The position numbers and the translations under genes are program-made. The notes beneath the pieces are model-generated. The model saw nothing but the letters and a program-made list of their open reading frames with translations. It was not told the origin of the DNA and did not search any database. From an uncultured Polymorphobacter sp. (lineage in GTDB: Bacteria > Pseudomonadota > Alphaproteobacteria > Sphingomonadales > Sphingomonadaceae), in the NCBI GenBank assembly GCA_937871645.1, contig CALMPZ010000462.1, positions 1 to 16,190 of the forward strand: a stretch of 16,190 nt of DNA, written 5' to 3'. Shown one piece after another: positions 7,240-15,166 of the stretch (position 1 is its first letter; each line of letters begins with the position of its first letter).

Positions 7240-7701
7240 ATGCGACTGGCGCTGTTCCAGCCTGACCAGCCCGGCAATGTCGGCACGATGCTGCGGCTGG
7301 CGGCGTGCCTGGGGGTCGGCGTCGATATCATCGAACCGTGCGGCTTCGCGTTCGATGACCGGCAGTTGCGCCGCGCCGGGCTCGACTACACCGACATCGT
7401 GCAGATGACGCGCCACCGCGACTGGGAGGCCTTCCGCGCCGCGCAGCCGGGGCGGATCATGCTGCTGACGACGCGCGGCGACGTCCGCCACGCTGACGCA
7501 GACTTTGCCGAAGATGACATCGTCATGGTCGGGCAGGAAAGCGCCGGCGCACCCGATTTCGTCCACGCTGCCGCATCCGTGCGATTACGTATTGCCCAGG
7601 TGCCGGGTACCCGCTCATTGAACGTCGCCGTCGCGGCCGGCATCGTGCTCGCCGAGGCGCTTCGTCAAGTCCAAGGCCAGATTCAGGAAACACCGTCATG
7701 A
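7240..7701 (+). CDS. trmL: tRNA (cytidine/uridine-34 2'-O)-methyltransferase
   Basis: This 153-residue SPOUT-class protein fits TrmL, which methylates the ribose at wobble position 34 of certain leucine tRNAs using S-adenosylmethionine. The three SpoU motifs are visible: motif 1 '[18 protein letters not shown]' (8-25), motif 2 '[13 protein letters not shown]' (93-105), and motif 3 '[20 protein letters not shown]' (121-140), which forms the trefoil knot. Length matches single-domain TrmL, with no extra RNA-binding domain. Motif 2 is slightly off the usual G-x-E-x-x-G-L-P pattern (Ala for Leu). It starts four bases after the FAH-family gene and its stop overlaps the hemF start by ATGA, so the three are likely co-transcribed. 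Confidence 0.92.
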   Translation: MRLALFQPDQPGNVGTMLRLAACLGVGVDIIEPCGFAFDDRQLRRAGLDYTDIVQMTRHRDWEAFRAAQPGRIMLLTTRGDVRHADADFAEDDIVMVGQESAGAPDFVHAAASVRLRIAQVPGTRSLNVAVAAGIVLAEALRQVQGQIQETPS

Positions 7702-8537
7702 CCACTAAGCTCGATGCTCAGCAACAAGCCGCAGAGACCTGGTTCCAGTCGTTGCGCGACCGGATTTGCGCGGCTTTCGAAGGCCTTGAAGGTGAACTCG
7801 GTGGGAACGAGCCCGCCGGACGGTTTGTCTACACACCGTGGAAGCGCCCGGAAGGCGGCGGCGGTACGATGGGCGTGATGAAGGGCCGTGTGTTCGAAAA
7901 GGTCGGCGTCAATGTGTCGACCGTCCACGGCAATTTCTCGCCGGAGTTCGCCAAGACCATCCCCGGCGCGTCCGAGGACCCGCGCTTTTTCGCCACCGGC
8001 ATCAGCCTCGTTGCGCACATGGCCAACCCCAAGGTGCCGGCGGTGCACATGAACACGCGCTTCCTCGTCACCACCAAGCGCTGGTTCGGCGGCGGCGCCG
8101 ACCTCAACCCGCCGCTGCCGGTCGAACAGGACACCGCCGACTGGCACGCCGCGTTCAAGGCCGCCTGCGACCGCCACGACCCCGAACACTACCCGCGCTT
8201 CAAGAAGTGGTGCGACGAATATTTCTTCATCCCGCACCGCAATGTCGCACGCGGCGTCGGCGGCATTTTCTATGACTGGCTGGAAAACGACTGGGACAAG
8301 GATTTCGCCTTCACCCGCGATGTCGGCGAGACGTTCCTGAGCGCCTATCCCGAAATGGTCCGCCGCCACCTCCACGACAGCTTCACCGCCGCCGACCGCG
8401 AAACGCAGCTGCAGTATCGCGGCCGCTACGCCGAATTCAACCTGATCTACGACCGTGGCACGCTGTTCGGGCTGAAGACCGGCGGCAATGTCGATGCCAT
8501 TCTGATGAGCCTGCCGCCCGTCGCCAAATGGGACTGA
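7698..8537 (+). CDS. hemF: Oxygen-dependent coproporphyrinogen III oxidase
   Basis: The 279-residue enzyme carries out the aerobic oxidative decarboxylation of coproporphyrinogen III to protoporphyrinogen IX in haem synthesis. Highly conserved stretches include '[20 protein letters not shown]' (about 54-73), '[20 protein letters not shown]' (about 100-119), '[14 protein letters not shown]' and '[20 protein letters not shown]', ending in '[16 protein letters not shown]' and '[11 protein letters not shown]'. It is about 20 residues shorter at the C-terminus than the E. coli protein (299), which I take as a lineage feature since all core motifs are present. Its start overlaps the trmL stop by ATGA, and its stop overlaps the start of the GNAT gene by 10 bases. 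Its place beside petABC makes sense, because the bc1 complex needs haem. Confidence 0.97.
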   Translation: MTTKLDAQQQAAETWFQSLRDRICAAFEGLEGELGGNEPAGRFVYTPWKRPEGGGGTMGVMKGRVFEKVGVNVSTVHGNFSPEFAKTIPGASEDPRFFATGISLVAHMANPKVPAVHMNTRFLVTTKRWFGGGADLNPPLPVEQDTADWHAAFKAACDRHDPEHYPRFKKWCDEYFFIPHRNVARGVGGIFYDWLENDWDKDFAFTRDVGETFLSAYPEMVRRHLHDSFTAADRETQLQYRGRYAEFNLIYDRGTLFGLKTGGNVDAILMSLPPVAKWD

Positions 8538-9118
8538 CACCACTCGCGCCGGGCGAACTGGCCACCATCGTCACCAGCCTCGAAATGACTGCACGCCCCG
8601 CCGCACCGACCGAGCCGGTGCGCGCGCCGTTCAAGCTCGAACGCTGGACGGCGCCGGTGAGTGTCGAGGCTTATCGCGCGCTGTTTCGCAAGATTGGCGG
8701 CCCGTGGCTGTGGTTCAGCCGCTTGCTGCTGTCGGACGCCGAACTTGCGGCAATCCTCGATGCGCCGACGACCGAGCTGTTCGTGGCGACGCGCCGTGAC
8801 GGCACCGCCATCGGCATCATCGAACTCGATTTCGCAGCGCCGAACCAGACCGAGCTGGCATTCATCGGACTGACTCCCGAACTGGCGGGGCACGGCCATG
8901 GCGGCTGGTTGATGAGCCACGCGCTGCGCCGGGCGTGGCGCGATGATACAGTGCGCGTCTGGGTCCACACCTGCGATCTCGACCATCCCGGCGCGCTGCG
9001 CTTCTACCAGCGGCAGGGGTTCAAGCCCTATGCACGTGCTGTCGAGACCTTCCCCGACCCGCGGCTGACCGGACTGTATCCGGCCGATATCGCGCCGCAC
9101 GTCCTGCTTCTGGCATGA
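8528..9118 (+). CDS. GNAT family N-acetyltransferase
   Basis: The 196-residue protein shows a GNAT acetyl-CoA binding fold. Motif A is '[19 protein letters not shown]' (115-133), where the Q/R-x-x-G-x-G/A pyrophosphate loop appears as GHGHGG; motif B is '[15 protein letters not shown]' (156-170). The first 40 residues are a family-specific extension. The acceptor is unknown: it could be a protein N-terminus or a small amine. The ATG lies inside the last codons of hemF (10-base overlap in another frame), so it is translationally coupled to hemF. Its stop codon TGA at 9116-9118 lies directly against the A-tract of a terminator that belongs to the opposite strand. Confidence 0.88.
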   Translation: MGLTPLAPGELATIVTSLEMTARPAAPTEPVRAPFKLERWTAPVSVEAYRALFRKIGGPWLWFSRLLLSDAELAAILDAPTTELFVATRRDGTAIGIIELDFAAPNQTELAFIGLTPELAGHGHGGWLMSHALRRAWRDDTVRVWVHTCDLDHPGALRFYQRQGFKPYARAVETFPDPRLTGLYPADIAPHVLLLA

Positions 9119-9150
9119 AAAAGGCCCGGCGGACGTGCGTCCACCGGGCC
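9117..9150 (-). terminator. Intrinsic terminator of the PEP-CTERM gene
   Basis: The stem GGCCCGG (9123-9129) pairs with CCGGGCC (9144-9150), then after one mismatch GGAC (9131-9134) pairs with GTCC (9139-9142) around the loop GTGC. On the minus strand it is followed by TTTTT, giving a Rho-independent terminator about 22 bases beyond the stop of the PEP-CTERM gene. The T-tract reaches the stop codon of the convergent GNAT gene. On the plus strand the stem has no T-tract but may still impede readthrough. Confidence 0.85.
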
Positions 9151-9171
9151 CAATTCAGTCTGACCGCAAGA

Positions 9172-9459
9172 TCAGGCGGCGACGCGCGCCATGCTGCGGC
9201 GGCGAACTGCGCCACCGACGAGGCCGAAGCCCGCAACCATCATCGCCCAGCTAGCCGGTTCCGGCACAGCGCCGACGCTTGCCGGCGCTTCGATGACGAC
9301 GGCCGGCGGCATTGTCACCGGGCCGAGGTGCTTGATGTGCCAGGCATCATTGCGCTCGGCAGCGATGCGAAGTGCTTCCTTGTCGGCGTTAACCGTTGTC
9401 ACGGCCATCGCCGGTGCGGCCGCGAGGAGCGCGACTGCCGTAAGTGCCAAAATCTTCAT
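9172..9459 (-). CDS. Small PEP-CTERM sorting-domain protein
   Basis: The 95-residue precursor has a signal peptide (residues 1-19, cleavage expected after 'AMA') and a C-terminal sorting signal: 'VPEPASWAMMVAGFGLVGG' (65-83) followed by the basic end 'RRRSMAR'. That three-part tail (PEP motif, hydrophobic helix, arginines) marks proteins processed by exosortase (EpsH-type) and linked to exopolysaccharide export. The mature part between signal and tail is only about 45 residues, rich in Ala, Val and charged residues, and I recognise no domain in it. A good ribosome site AGGGAG precedes the ATG. It is a single-gene unit with its own terminator. Exosortase must be encoded elsewhere in the genome. 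Confidence 0.88.
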   Translation of the reverse strand: MKILALTAVALLAAAPAMAVTTVNADKEALRIAAERNDAWHIKHLGPVTMPPAVVIEAPASVGAVPEPASWAMMVAGFGLVGGAVRRRSMARVAA

Positions 9460-9503
9460 ACTCTAAACTCCCTGTCTGTCTTTGCTGCTCAACCCCAGGA
9501 AAT

Positions 9504-9532
9504 ATGGTTTACCAGCAAGGTGTTACGGTCAA
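9504..9532 (-). promoter_or_regulatory. Candidate promoter of the PEP-CTERM gene
   Basis: On the minus strand TTGACC (complement of 9527-9532) is followed after 17 bases by AACCAT (complement of 9504-9509). The -35 is close to consensus and the -10 is weak. It lies about 45 bases upstream of the start codon in the 226-base divergent gap 9460-9685. The rest of that gap, which must also hold the promoter of the formaldehyde genes, shows no motif I can name. Confidence 0.3.
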
Positions 9533-9685
9533 ATTAAGACAGTCGGACTGCCAAACTCGGTTCGTCGCATTTTTGGAACGCGTCGAAACCAGCCGTTTTG
9601 GCGGTGATTTGGCGCTTCGAGTTTCAACCCGAAATCGGTAGAAGCGAGGCTGCAATTGCCAGTCCAGACCCAAGGGAAGTCACCC

Positions 9686-10798
<1,113 letters not shown>

Positions 10799-10809
10799 GG
10801 GCGTGGGCC

Positions 10810-11622
10810 GTGTTTTACTGGATCTACGACTACCCCGATTGGCTGATGGCGCTGACGTTCATGGCGGCGTTCACGGCGTTCGGCGTCGGCGGGCTGTTGG
10901 TGTTCCGGTTCACCGCACTCGAATGGCTGCACCGCGATTCGCGCGCCAACGACATGGTCGGCTTCGCGATGTCGAGCTTCGCGATGCTCTACGGCATTCT
11001 GCTCGGCCTGATGGCGGTCGATGCCAGCCAGAATTTGACCGACATGATGAACACTGTCGACCGCGAGGCGGCCAGCCTCGGCGCGCTTTACCGTGATGCC
11101 GGTGGCTATCCCGCCCCGCTCGCCGGTCAGTTGCAGGGCGACCTGCGCGTCTACACGCGCGACCTCATCGACAATGCCTGGCCGCTGCAGCGCGAGGGCA
11201 TAACGCAAGACCATACGACGGCCGAGCTCGACAGCTTTTTCAAGCAGGTCCAGGCGTTCAAGCCGGCGGATGCCGGCGAGACGGTCATCCATCAGGAGGC
11301 GCTGCGGCAGGCCAACAACCTGATGGAATTGCGCCGGCTGCGACTGGCGTCGGTCAACACCGGCATCCACGGGCTGTTGTGGGCAGTGGTGCTGTTCGGC
11401 GCGGCGATCAACATCGCGCTGGTGTGGATGCTGCGCATGTCGCGTCATGTCCATGTCGTGCTGACCGGACTGCTGGCAGCGTTCATCGGCGTCGTTATCT
11501 TCCTGATTGCGGCGATGGACTATCCATTCCGCGGCGACATCAGCGTCGACTCCGAAGCGTTCGAGCAAGTCTATCAGTCAATGATGGCGCCCGATGCCAA
11601 GGCCGCCGGCACGAAATTTTAG
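10810..11622 (+). CDS. DUF4239 (bestrophin-like) membrane protein
   Basis: The 270-residue protein has four predicted membrane helices, at about 12-34, 48-70, 186-208 and 214-236, with a long soluble stretch of mostly helical character between the second and third. The segment 'MDYPFRGDISVDSEAFEQV' (236-254) after the last helix matches the signature of DUF4239, a family described as bestrophin-like, so an ion-channel-like role is possible but unproven. The start is a GTG at 10810, with GAGGG (10797-10801) overlapping the stop of the dehydrogenase gene upstream, and the gene ends 9 bases before the S-formylglutathione hydrolase start. It is therefore wedged inside the formaldehyde operon. A direct role in formaldehyde or formate handling is only inference. 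Confidence 0.82.
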   Translation: MFYWIYDYPDWLMALTFMAAFTAFGVGGLLVFRFTALEWLHRDSRANDMVGFAMSSFAMLYGILLGLMAVDASQNLTDMMNTVDREAASLGALYRDAGGYPAPLAGQLQGDLRVYTRDLIDNAWPLQREGITQDHTTAELDSFFKQVQAFKPADAGETVIHQEALRQANNLMELRRLRLASVNTGIHGLLWAVVLFGAAINIALVWMLRMSRHVHVVLTGLLAAFIGVVIFLIAAMDYPFRGDISVDSEAFEQVYQSMMAPDAKAAGTKF

Positions 11623-11631
11623 GGACAGGCC

Positions 11632-12477
11632 ATGCCGTACGAGACGCTTTCGACCGCGCATTGCTTCGGCGGCCGCCAAGGCTTCTATCGCCACGAATCT
11701 TCGAGCACCGGCACGGCGATGCGCTTTGCCGTGTTCACCCCGCCGCAGGCCGCAACGCGGCCGGTGCCGGTGCTGTGGTGCCTCGCCGGGCTGACCTGCA
11801 CCGAGGAGAATTTCAGCGTCAAGGCCGGCGCCCAGCGCCGCGCCGCCGAACTCGGGCTGATGCTGGTGATGCCCGACACCTCCCCGCGCGGCGAGGGCGT
11901 CGCCGATGACGCCGCGTATGACCTGGGCCAAGGCGCGGGCTTCTACCTCGATGCAACGCAGGCACCTTGGGCCGCGAACTTCCGCATGGGCAGCTATATC
12001 GCCGACGAACTGCCGCGGCTGATCGGAGCGCACTTCCCCGCCGACATGCACGCGCAAGGCATCACCGGCCATTCGATGGGCGGCCACGGCGCGCTGACGC
12101 TGGCGCTCACCCACCCCGGCCGCTACCGCAGCGTTTCGGCGTTCGCGCCGATCGTCGCGCCGATGCAATGCCCGTGGGGCGAAAAGGCACTGACCGCCTA
12201 TCTCGGCGCCGACCGCGCGGCATGGCGTGACGTGGACGCCTGCGCGCTGATCGCCGATGGCGCACGGCTGCCCGACTTGCTTGTCGACCAGGGGCTGGCG
12301 GATAATTTCCTGGCCGAACAGCTCAAACCCGAACTGCTCGAAGGCGCCTGCGCCAAGGCCGGCATCCCGCTGACCTTGCGCCGCCACGCCGGCTATGACC
12401 ACAGCTATTGGTTCATTTCGAGCTTCATCGACGACCATCTCGACTGGCACGCCGCGCGGCTGAAGCGCGCGGCCTAG
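11632..12477 (+). CDS. fghA: S-formylglutathione hydrolase
   Basis: The 281-residue esterase releases formate and glutathione from S-formylglutathione, the second step of glutathione-dependent formaldehyde oxidation. It is an alpha/beta hydrolase of the esterase D family. The nucleophile is S148 in 'GHSMGGHGAL', the acid is probably D224 in 'VDQGLADNFL', and the base is H257 in 'GYDHSYWF'. The oxyanion region 'LWCLAGLTCTEENF' (48-61), 'PDTSPRG' (81-87) and 'GSYIADELPRLI' (120-131) are all typical. Length matches the family (about 280). A ribosome site AGGGACAGG precedes the ATG. Third gene after the dehydrogenase and DUF4239 genes, likely in one transcript. Confidence 0.96.
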   Translation: MPYETLSTAHCFGGRQGFYRHESSSTGTAMRFAVFTPPQAATRPVPVLWCLAGLTCTEENFSVKAGAQRRAAELGLMLVMPDTSPRGEGVADDAAYDLGQGAGFYLDATQAPWAANFRMGSYIADELPRLIGAHFPADMHAQGITGHSMGGHGALTLALTHPGRYRSVSAFAPIVAPMQCPWGEKALTAYLGADRAAWRDVDACALIADGARLPDLLVDQGLADNFLAEQLKPELLEGACAKAGIPLTLRRHAGYDHSYWFISSFIDDHLDWHAARLKRAA

Positions 12478-12522
12478 GCGCCCTCCGCACTTCAAACTGA
12501 ATCCGCCCCGTTCATTTTCTTT

Positions 12523-12596
12523 CGTCATCCCGGCCTTCGCCGGGATGACGAATTAGGAGTTGGGTGCAGGGGCAATGCTCTGCCCGCCGCAGGCGC
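12523..12596. repeat. Palindrome plus REP-like element between convergent genes
   Basis: In the 120-base gap between fghA (+) and the DUF2891 gene (-), CGTCATCCCGGC (12523-12534) and GCCGGGATGACG (12539-12550) form a perfect 12-bp stem with the loop CTTC. Eleven bases on lies a degenerate REP-like unit starting GGGTGCAGG (12562) with a weaker hairpin at 12566-12583. The same order of elements occurs at 497-560. No T-tract follows the stem on either strand, so it is not a classical terminator, though it may limit convergent readthrough. Confidence 0.85.
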
Positions 12597-12597
12597 T

Positions 12598-13551
12598 TCA
12601 CCCCGCCAGCGCCAGTAGCGCATAGGTCGCAAGCCAATGTTCGCCGGCATAATCGCCGGCAATATGCGGCAACCCCGCTGCAAGGTGGATTTCCGCCAGG
12701 TCGCTGCGTCCCAATGCTTTCCACGCCCACGCCCGGCTGAGGTTGAGCCCGTCGAGGTGCGCGATTTTGCCGTCGCTGCGGTCGCTGACGGTAGCGGGGG
12801 TGAACAAGGCGGGCGGTTGGGCTTGTGCAAGACGGGGCAGGAACGCCGCGAACCATGTGGCGAAGTCGAGTGCGGGCAGCACGCGCTGCATCAACAGTGC
12901 CTCGCACAGCACCGGCGACAGGAAATCGTCACCGCCGGGTTCCCAGCCTTGCGCATCGCGGTCGGCGCCGTACCAGTCGCGCGCGCGTTGCGAGATCAGC
13001 GCAGCTAACGGCGCGTCGTGCCCTGCCGCCCAGTCATGCGCCAGCACCAGCGCGAACGCGGTGTTGGCGTGGCTGCCGTTGCGGATCGCATAGGTCTGCA
13101 CCGGCAGGAACGCGGTGAAGCGCGCGGCGAAGGCCTGCGCCAGCGGTTCGAGTGCCGCGCCCCAAGCGGCATCGTGCAATGCCGCCTCGCCGTGCAACGC
13201 CAGCAGCCACGCCCAGCCGTAAGGCCGCTCGAAACCGCCACTGTTGGGGCGCGACAGATAGGCCAGCTCGCCCGCGACCTTCTCGGCGGTAAAAACATCA
13301 TTGGCGCGCGCGCGGATGGCCGCCGCTTCGGGCAAGTCTGGGAAAAGCCGTAGCAGCCGCAGCAATAGCCAATAGCCGTGAACGCAGCTGTGCCAGTCGA
13401 AGCTGCCGTAGAAGATCGGATGCTGCACGCTCGGCCGCGTGCCGTCGCCGACGTCGTTCCAGACATGGTCGAGCTTGTGCGGGAATTCGCGCACGGTATG
13501 CGCCAGCGCAATATTCGCCATGCGCGATGCGAGGCCGGGGGTCAGGGTCAT
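12598..13551 (-). CDS. DUF2891 domain-containing protein
   Basis: The 317-residue soluble protein fits the DUF2891 family, whose function I do not know. It is predicted to be all-helical, without signal peptide or membrane segment. Several polar clusters look like an active site: 'HPIFYGSFDWHSCVHGYW' (44-61; H44, D52, H54, C56, H58), 'RNGSHANTAFAL' (157-168; H161), 'WEPGGDDFLSPVLCEALLM' (203-221; E204, D208, D209), 'IAHLDGLNLSRAWAWK' (263-278; H265, D267) and 'GEHWLATYALL' (303-313). Repeating helix pairs with these residues suggest an alpha/alpha-barrel enzyme, by inference only. Its ATG overlaps the DUF979 stop by one base (TGATG), so it is translationally coupled to the probable 5-oxoproline transporter and belongs to that operon as the last gene. 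Confidence 0.85.
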   Translation of the reverse strand: MTLTPGLASRMANIALAHTVREFPHKLDHVWNDVGDGTRPSVQHPIFYGSFDWHSCVHGYWLLLRLLRLFPDLPEAAAIRARANDVFTAEKVAGELAYLSRPNSGGFERPYGWAWLLALHGEAALHDAAWGAALEPLAQAFAARFTAFLPVQTYAIRNGSHANTAFALVLAHDWAAGHDAPLAALISQRARDWYGADRDAQGWEPGGDDFLSPVLCEALLMQRVLPALDFATWFAAFLPRLAQAQPPALFTPATVSDRSDGKIAHLDGLNLSRAWAWKALGRSDLAEIHLAAGLPHIAGDYAGEHWLATYALLALAG

Positions 13552-14501
13552 CAGAATGCCAGTCCGTAAATCAGCAGTGTGTTGACTGCGAGCAGCGGCA
13601 ATGCCGTCGCCACCTGCGCCTTGATGACGCCGTTGCGATCATCGAGTTCGAGCAACGTCGCCGGCACGATGTTGAAGTTCGCCGCCATCGGCGTGCACAG
13701 CGTCCCGCAGAACCCCGACAACATGCCGATCGCCGCGATGATCGCCGGATTGCCGCCGAACCCGTGGACCAGCAGCGGCAGCGCCACCGCCGCGGTCATC
13801 ACTGGAAACGCCGCGAACGCGTTACCCATCACCATCGTGAACAGCGCCATGCCGAGCGTATAGGCCGCGACCGCCGCGAGCAGATTGCCATCGGGGACAA
13901 TCGCGCTGACCCCCTGCCCGACGACATCGCCGACGCCCGCGAGCGCGAACACCCCGCCCAATGCGGCGAGCATCTGCGGCAGGATTGCCGCCCAGCCGAC
14001 GGCATCGACCAGCCGCCGCCCTTCCTGGAGGCTTGCGAGTTTCGGCGGCCGCAGCATCGCGGTCGCCAGCGCCAGCGCCACCAGCACGCCGAGCGCCAGC
14101 GACACCAGAGTCGTCTGCTTGGGATCAACCAGCGGCACGCCGCCGACGGTGATGTATTTGAACAGCAAAGTACCCGCGAGCGCCGTCACCGGGATCGCCA
14201 GCGCCGGCACGAACAGCCGGTTGCCGAACTTGGTCGCGGATGCGCTGCGCGTTGCCGCATCGGTCGTCGGCGGGTGGCTGCGCCCGACCGCGCCGAACCC
14301 GGCGAGCGCCACCAGCACCAGCACCAACACGCCGTTGCCGAGGTCGCCTAGCGCGTTACCGCCGAGGAAACTCAGTGCCAGCAGCCCCCAGAACGCGGCA
14401 TTGCCCCAGCGCTTGGGGTTGGTCTGGTCGCGCGCGCTGAGCAGCGCGAACGCCGCGAACACGATGCCGCCAAGCGTATAGATGAACGATAGCCCGATCA
14501 T
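13551..14501 (-). CDS. DUF979 membrane protein, probable 5-oxoproline transporter subunit
   Basis: The 316-residue protein is strongly hydrophobic, with roughly nine to ten membrane segments, and fits DUF979. Typical segments are '[20 protein letters not shown]' (225-244) and '[20 protein letters not shown]' (262-281), followed by '[15 protein letters not shown]'. The family pairs with DUF969, and both have been annotated as subunits of a 5-oxoproline (pyroglutamate) transporter; the 5-oxoprolinase-like gene upstream here agrees. The reading frame stays open well upstream, but the true start is the ATG at 14501: it overlaps the DUF969 stop by ATGA, and upstream of it the DUF969 frame is the coding one. 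The stop overlaps the DUF2891 start. Confidence 0.88.
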   Translation of the reverse strand: MIGLSFIYTLGGIVFAAFALLSARDQTNPKRWGNAAFWGLLALSFLGGNALGDLGNGVLVLVLVALAGFGAVGRSHPPTTDAATRSASATKFGNRLFVPALAIPVTALAGTLLFKYITVGGVPLVDPKQTTLVSLALGVLVALALATAMLRPPKLASLQEGRRLVDAVGWAAILPQMLAALGGVFALAGVGDVVGQGVSAIVPDGNLLAAVAAYTLGMALFTMVMGNAFAAFPVMTAAVALPLLVHGFGGNPAIIAAIGMLSGFCGTLCTPMAANFNIVPATLLELDDRNGVIKAQVATALPLLAVNTLLIYGLAF

Positions 14502-15166
14502 CGCGCCGCTGCCTTGGCCGCCAGCCGTTTGTCGAGGCGCCACAGCCGGAAGCCGTGGATCAGCAGCGCCGCCAGCGCCGTCGGAATCGCCCACACCGAC
14601 AGCGACAGCGGGCTCAGGATGATGCCGTAGTTTTCGAGGAAGCCCTTGATCAGCAGGATCGACGCGACGGCGAGGAAGATGTCCTCGCCGAAAAACAGCC
14701 CGATATTGTCGGTTGCCGCCGCCATCGCGCGGATTTTCTGATGTTCGGCATCGGTCGTCGCACCCTGCTTTTCGGCAGCGGCCACCGCCATCGGTGCCAG
14801 CAGCGGCCGCACCGTCTGCGCGTGGCCTGCAATCGCGTTGAGGCCCGCCGCTGCGGTCAACTGGCGGAACACCATATAGGTCAGCAGCAACCGCCCGACG
14901 GTGGCGGCATGGATCGACGAAATCAGCGTCCGCGCGCGCTCCTGCAGCCCGTAGCGTTCGAGCAGCCCGATCACCGGCAGCACGATCCAGATGACGCTGA
15001 CATAACGGTTGTCGTTGAACGCCTTGCCGAGCGCCGCGACCACCGTCAGCGCATCGAGCCCCGCCGCCCAGCCGGTGACCAGCGCCGCCACCGTCACCAC
15101 CAGCAGCGGGTTGAAACGCAGCACGAAACCGATGACGATGACGCCAATTCCCGACAGCACCAGCAT
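14498..15166 (-). CDS. DUF969 membrane protein, probable 5-oxoproline transporter subunit
   Basis: The 222-residue protein has about five to six membrane segments and fits DUF969. Recognisable stretches are '[20 protein letters not shown]' (50-69) with 'ERYGLQERA' after it, and '[20 protein letters not shown]' (153-172). Together with DUF979 it probably forms a two-part inner-membrane importer for 5-oxoproline, a role suggested for the pair by their company with pyroglutamyl peptidase or 5-oxoprolinase genes. Its ATG shares one base with the stop of the 5-oxoprolinase-like gene (TGATG at 15168-15164) and its stop overlaps the DUF979 start (ATGA), so all are coupled. The C-terminus is basic and probably cytoplasmic. 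Confidence 0.88.
   Translation of the reverse strand: MLVLSGIGVIVIGFVLRFNPLLVVTVAALVTGWAAGLDALTVVAALGKAFNDNRYVSVIWIVLPVIGLLERYGLQERARTLISSIHAATVGRLLLTYMVFRQLTAAAGLNAIAGHAQTVRPLLAPMAVAAAEKQGATTDAEHQKIRAMAAATDNIGLFFGEDIFLAVASILLIKGFLENYGIILSPLSLSVWAIPTALAALLIHGFRLWRLDKRLAAKAAAR

Noticed and set aside
7698..8537. Truncated hemF
   Set aside because: The C-terminus is shorter than in E. coli, but all conserved motifs are intact and the end '[11 protein letters not shown]' looks like a natural terminus, with the next gene overlapping normally.
9590..9625. Sigma-54 promoter (TTGGCGG...TTTGGCGC) upstream of the formaldehyde genes
   Set aside because: The -12 part lacks the required TTGC core, so the match is no better than chance in GC-rich DNA.
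12523..12550. Perfect 12-bp hairpin as an intrinsic terminator of fghA or DUF2891
   Set aside because: No T-tract follows on either strand and the same palindrome recurs elsewhere as part of a repeat family, so it is better described as a repeat.
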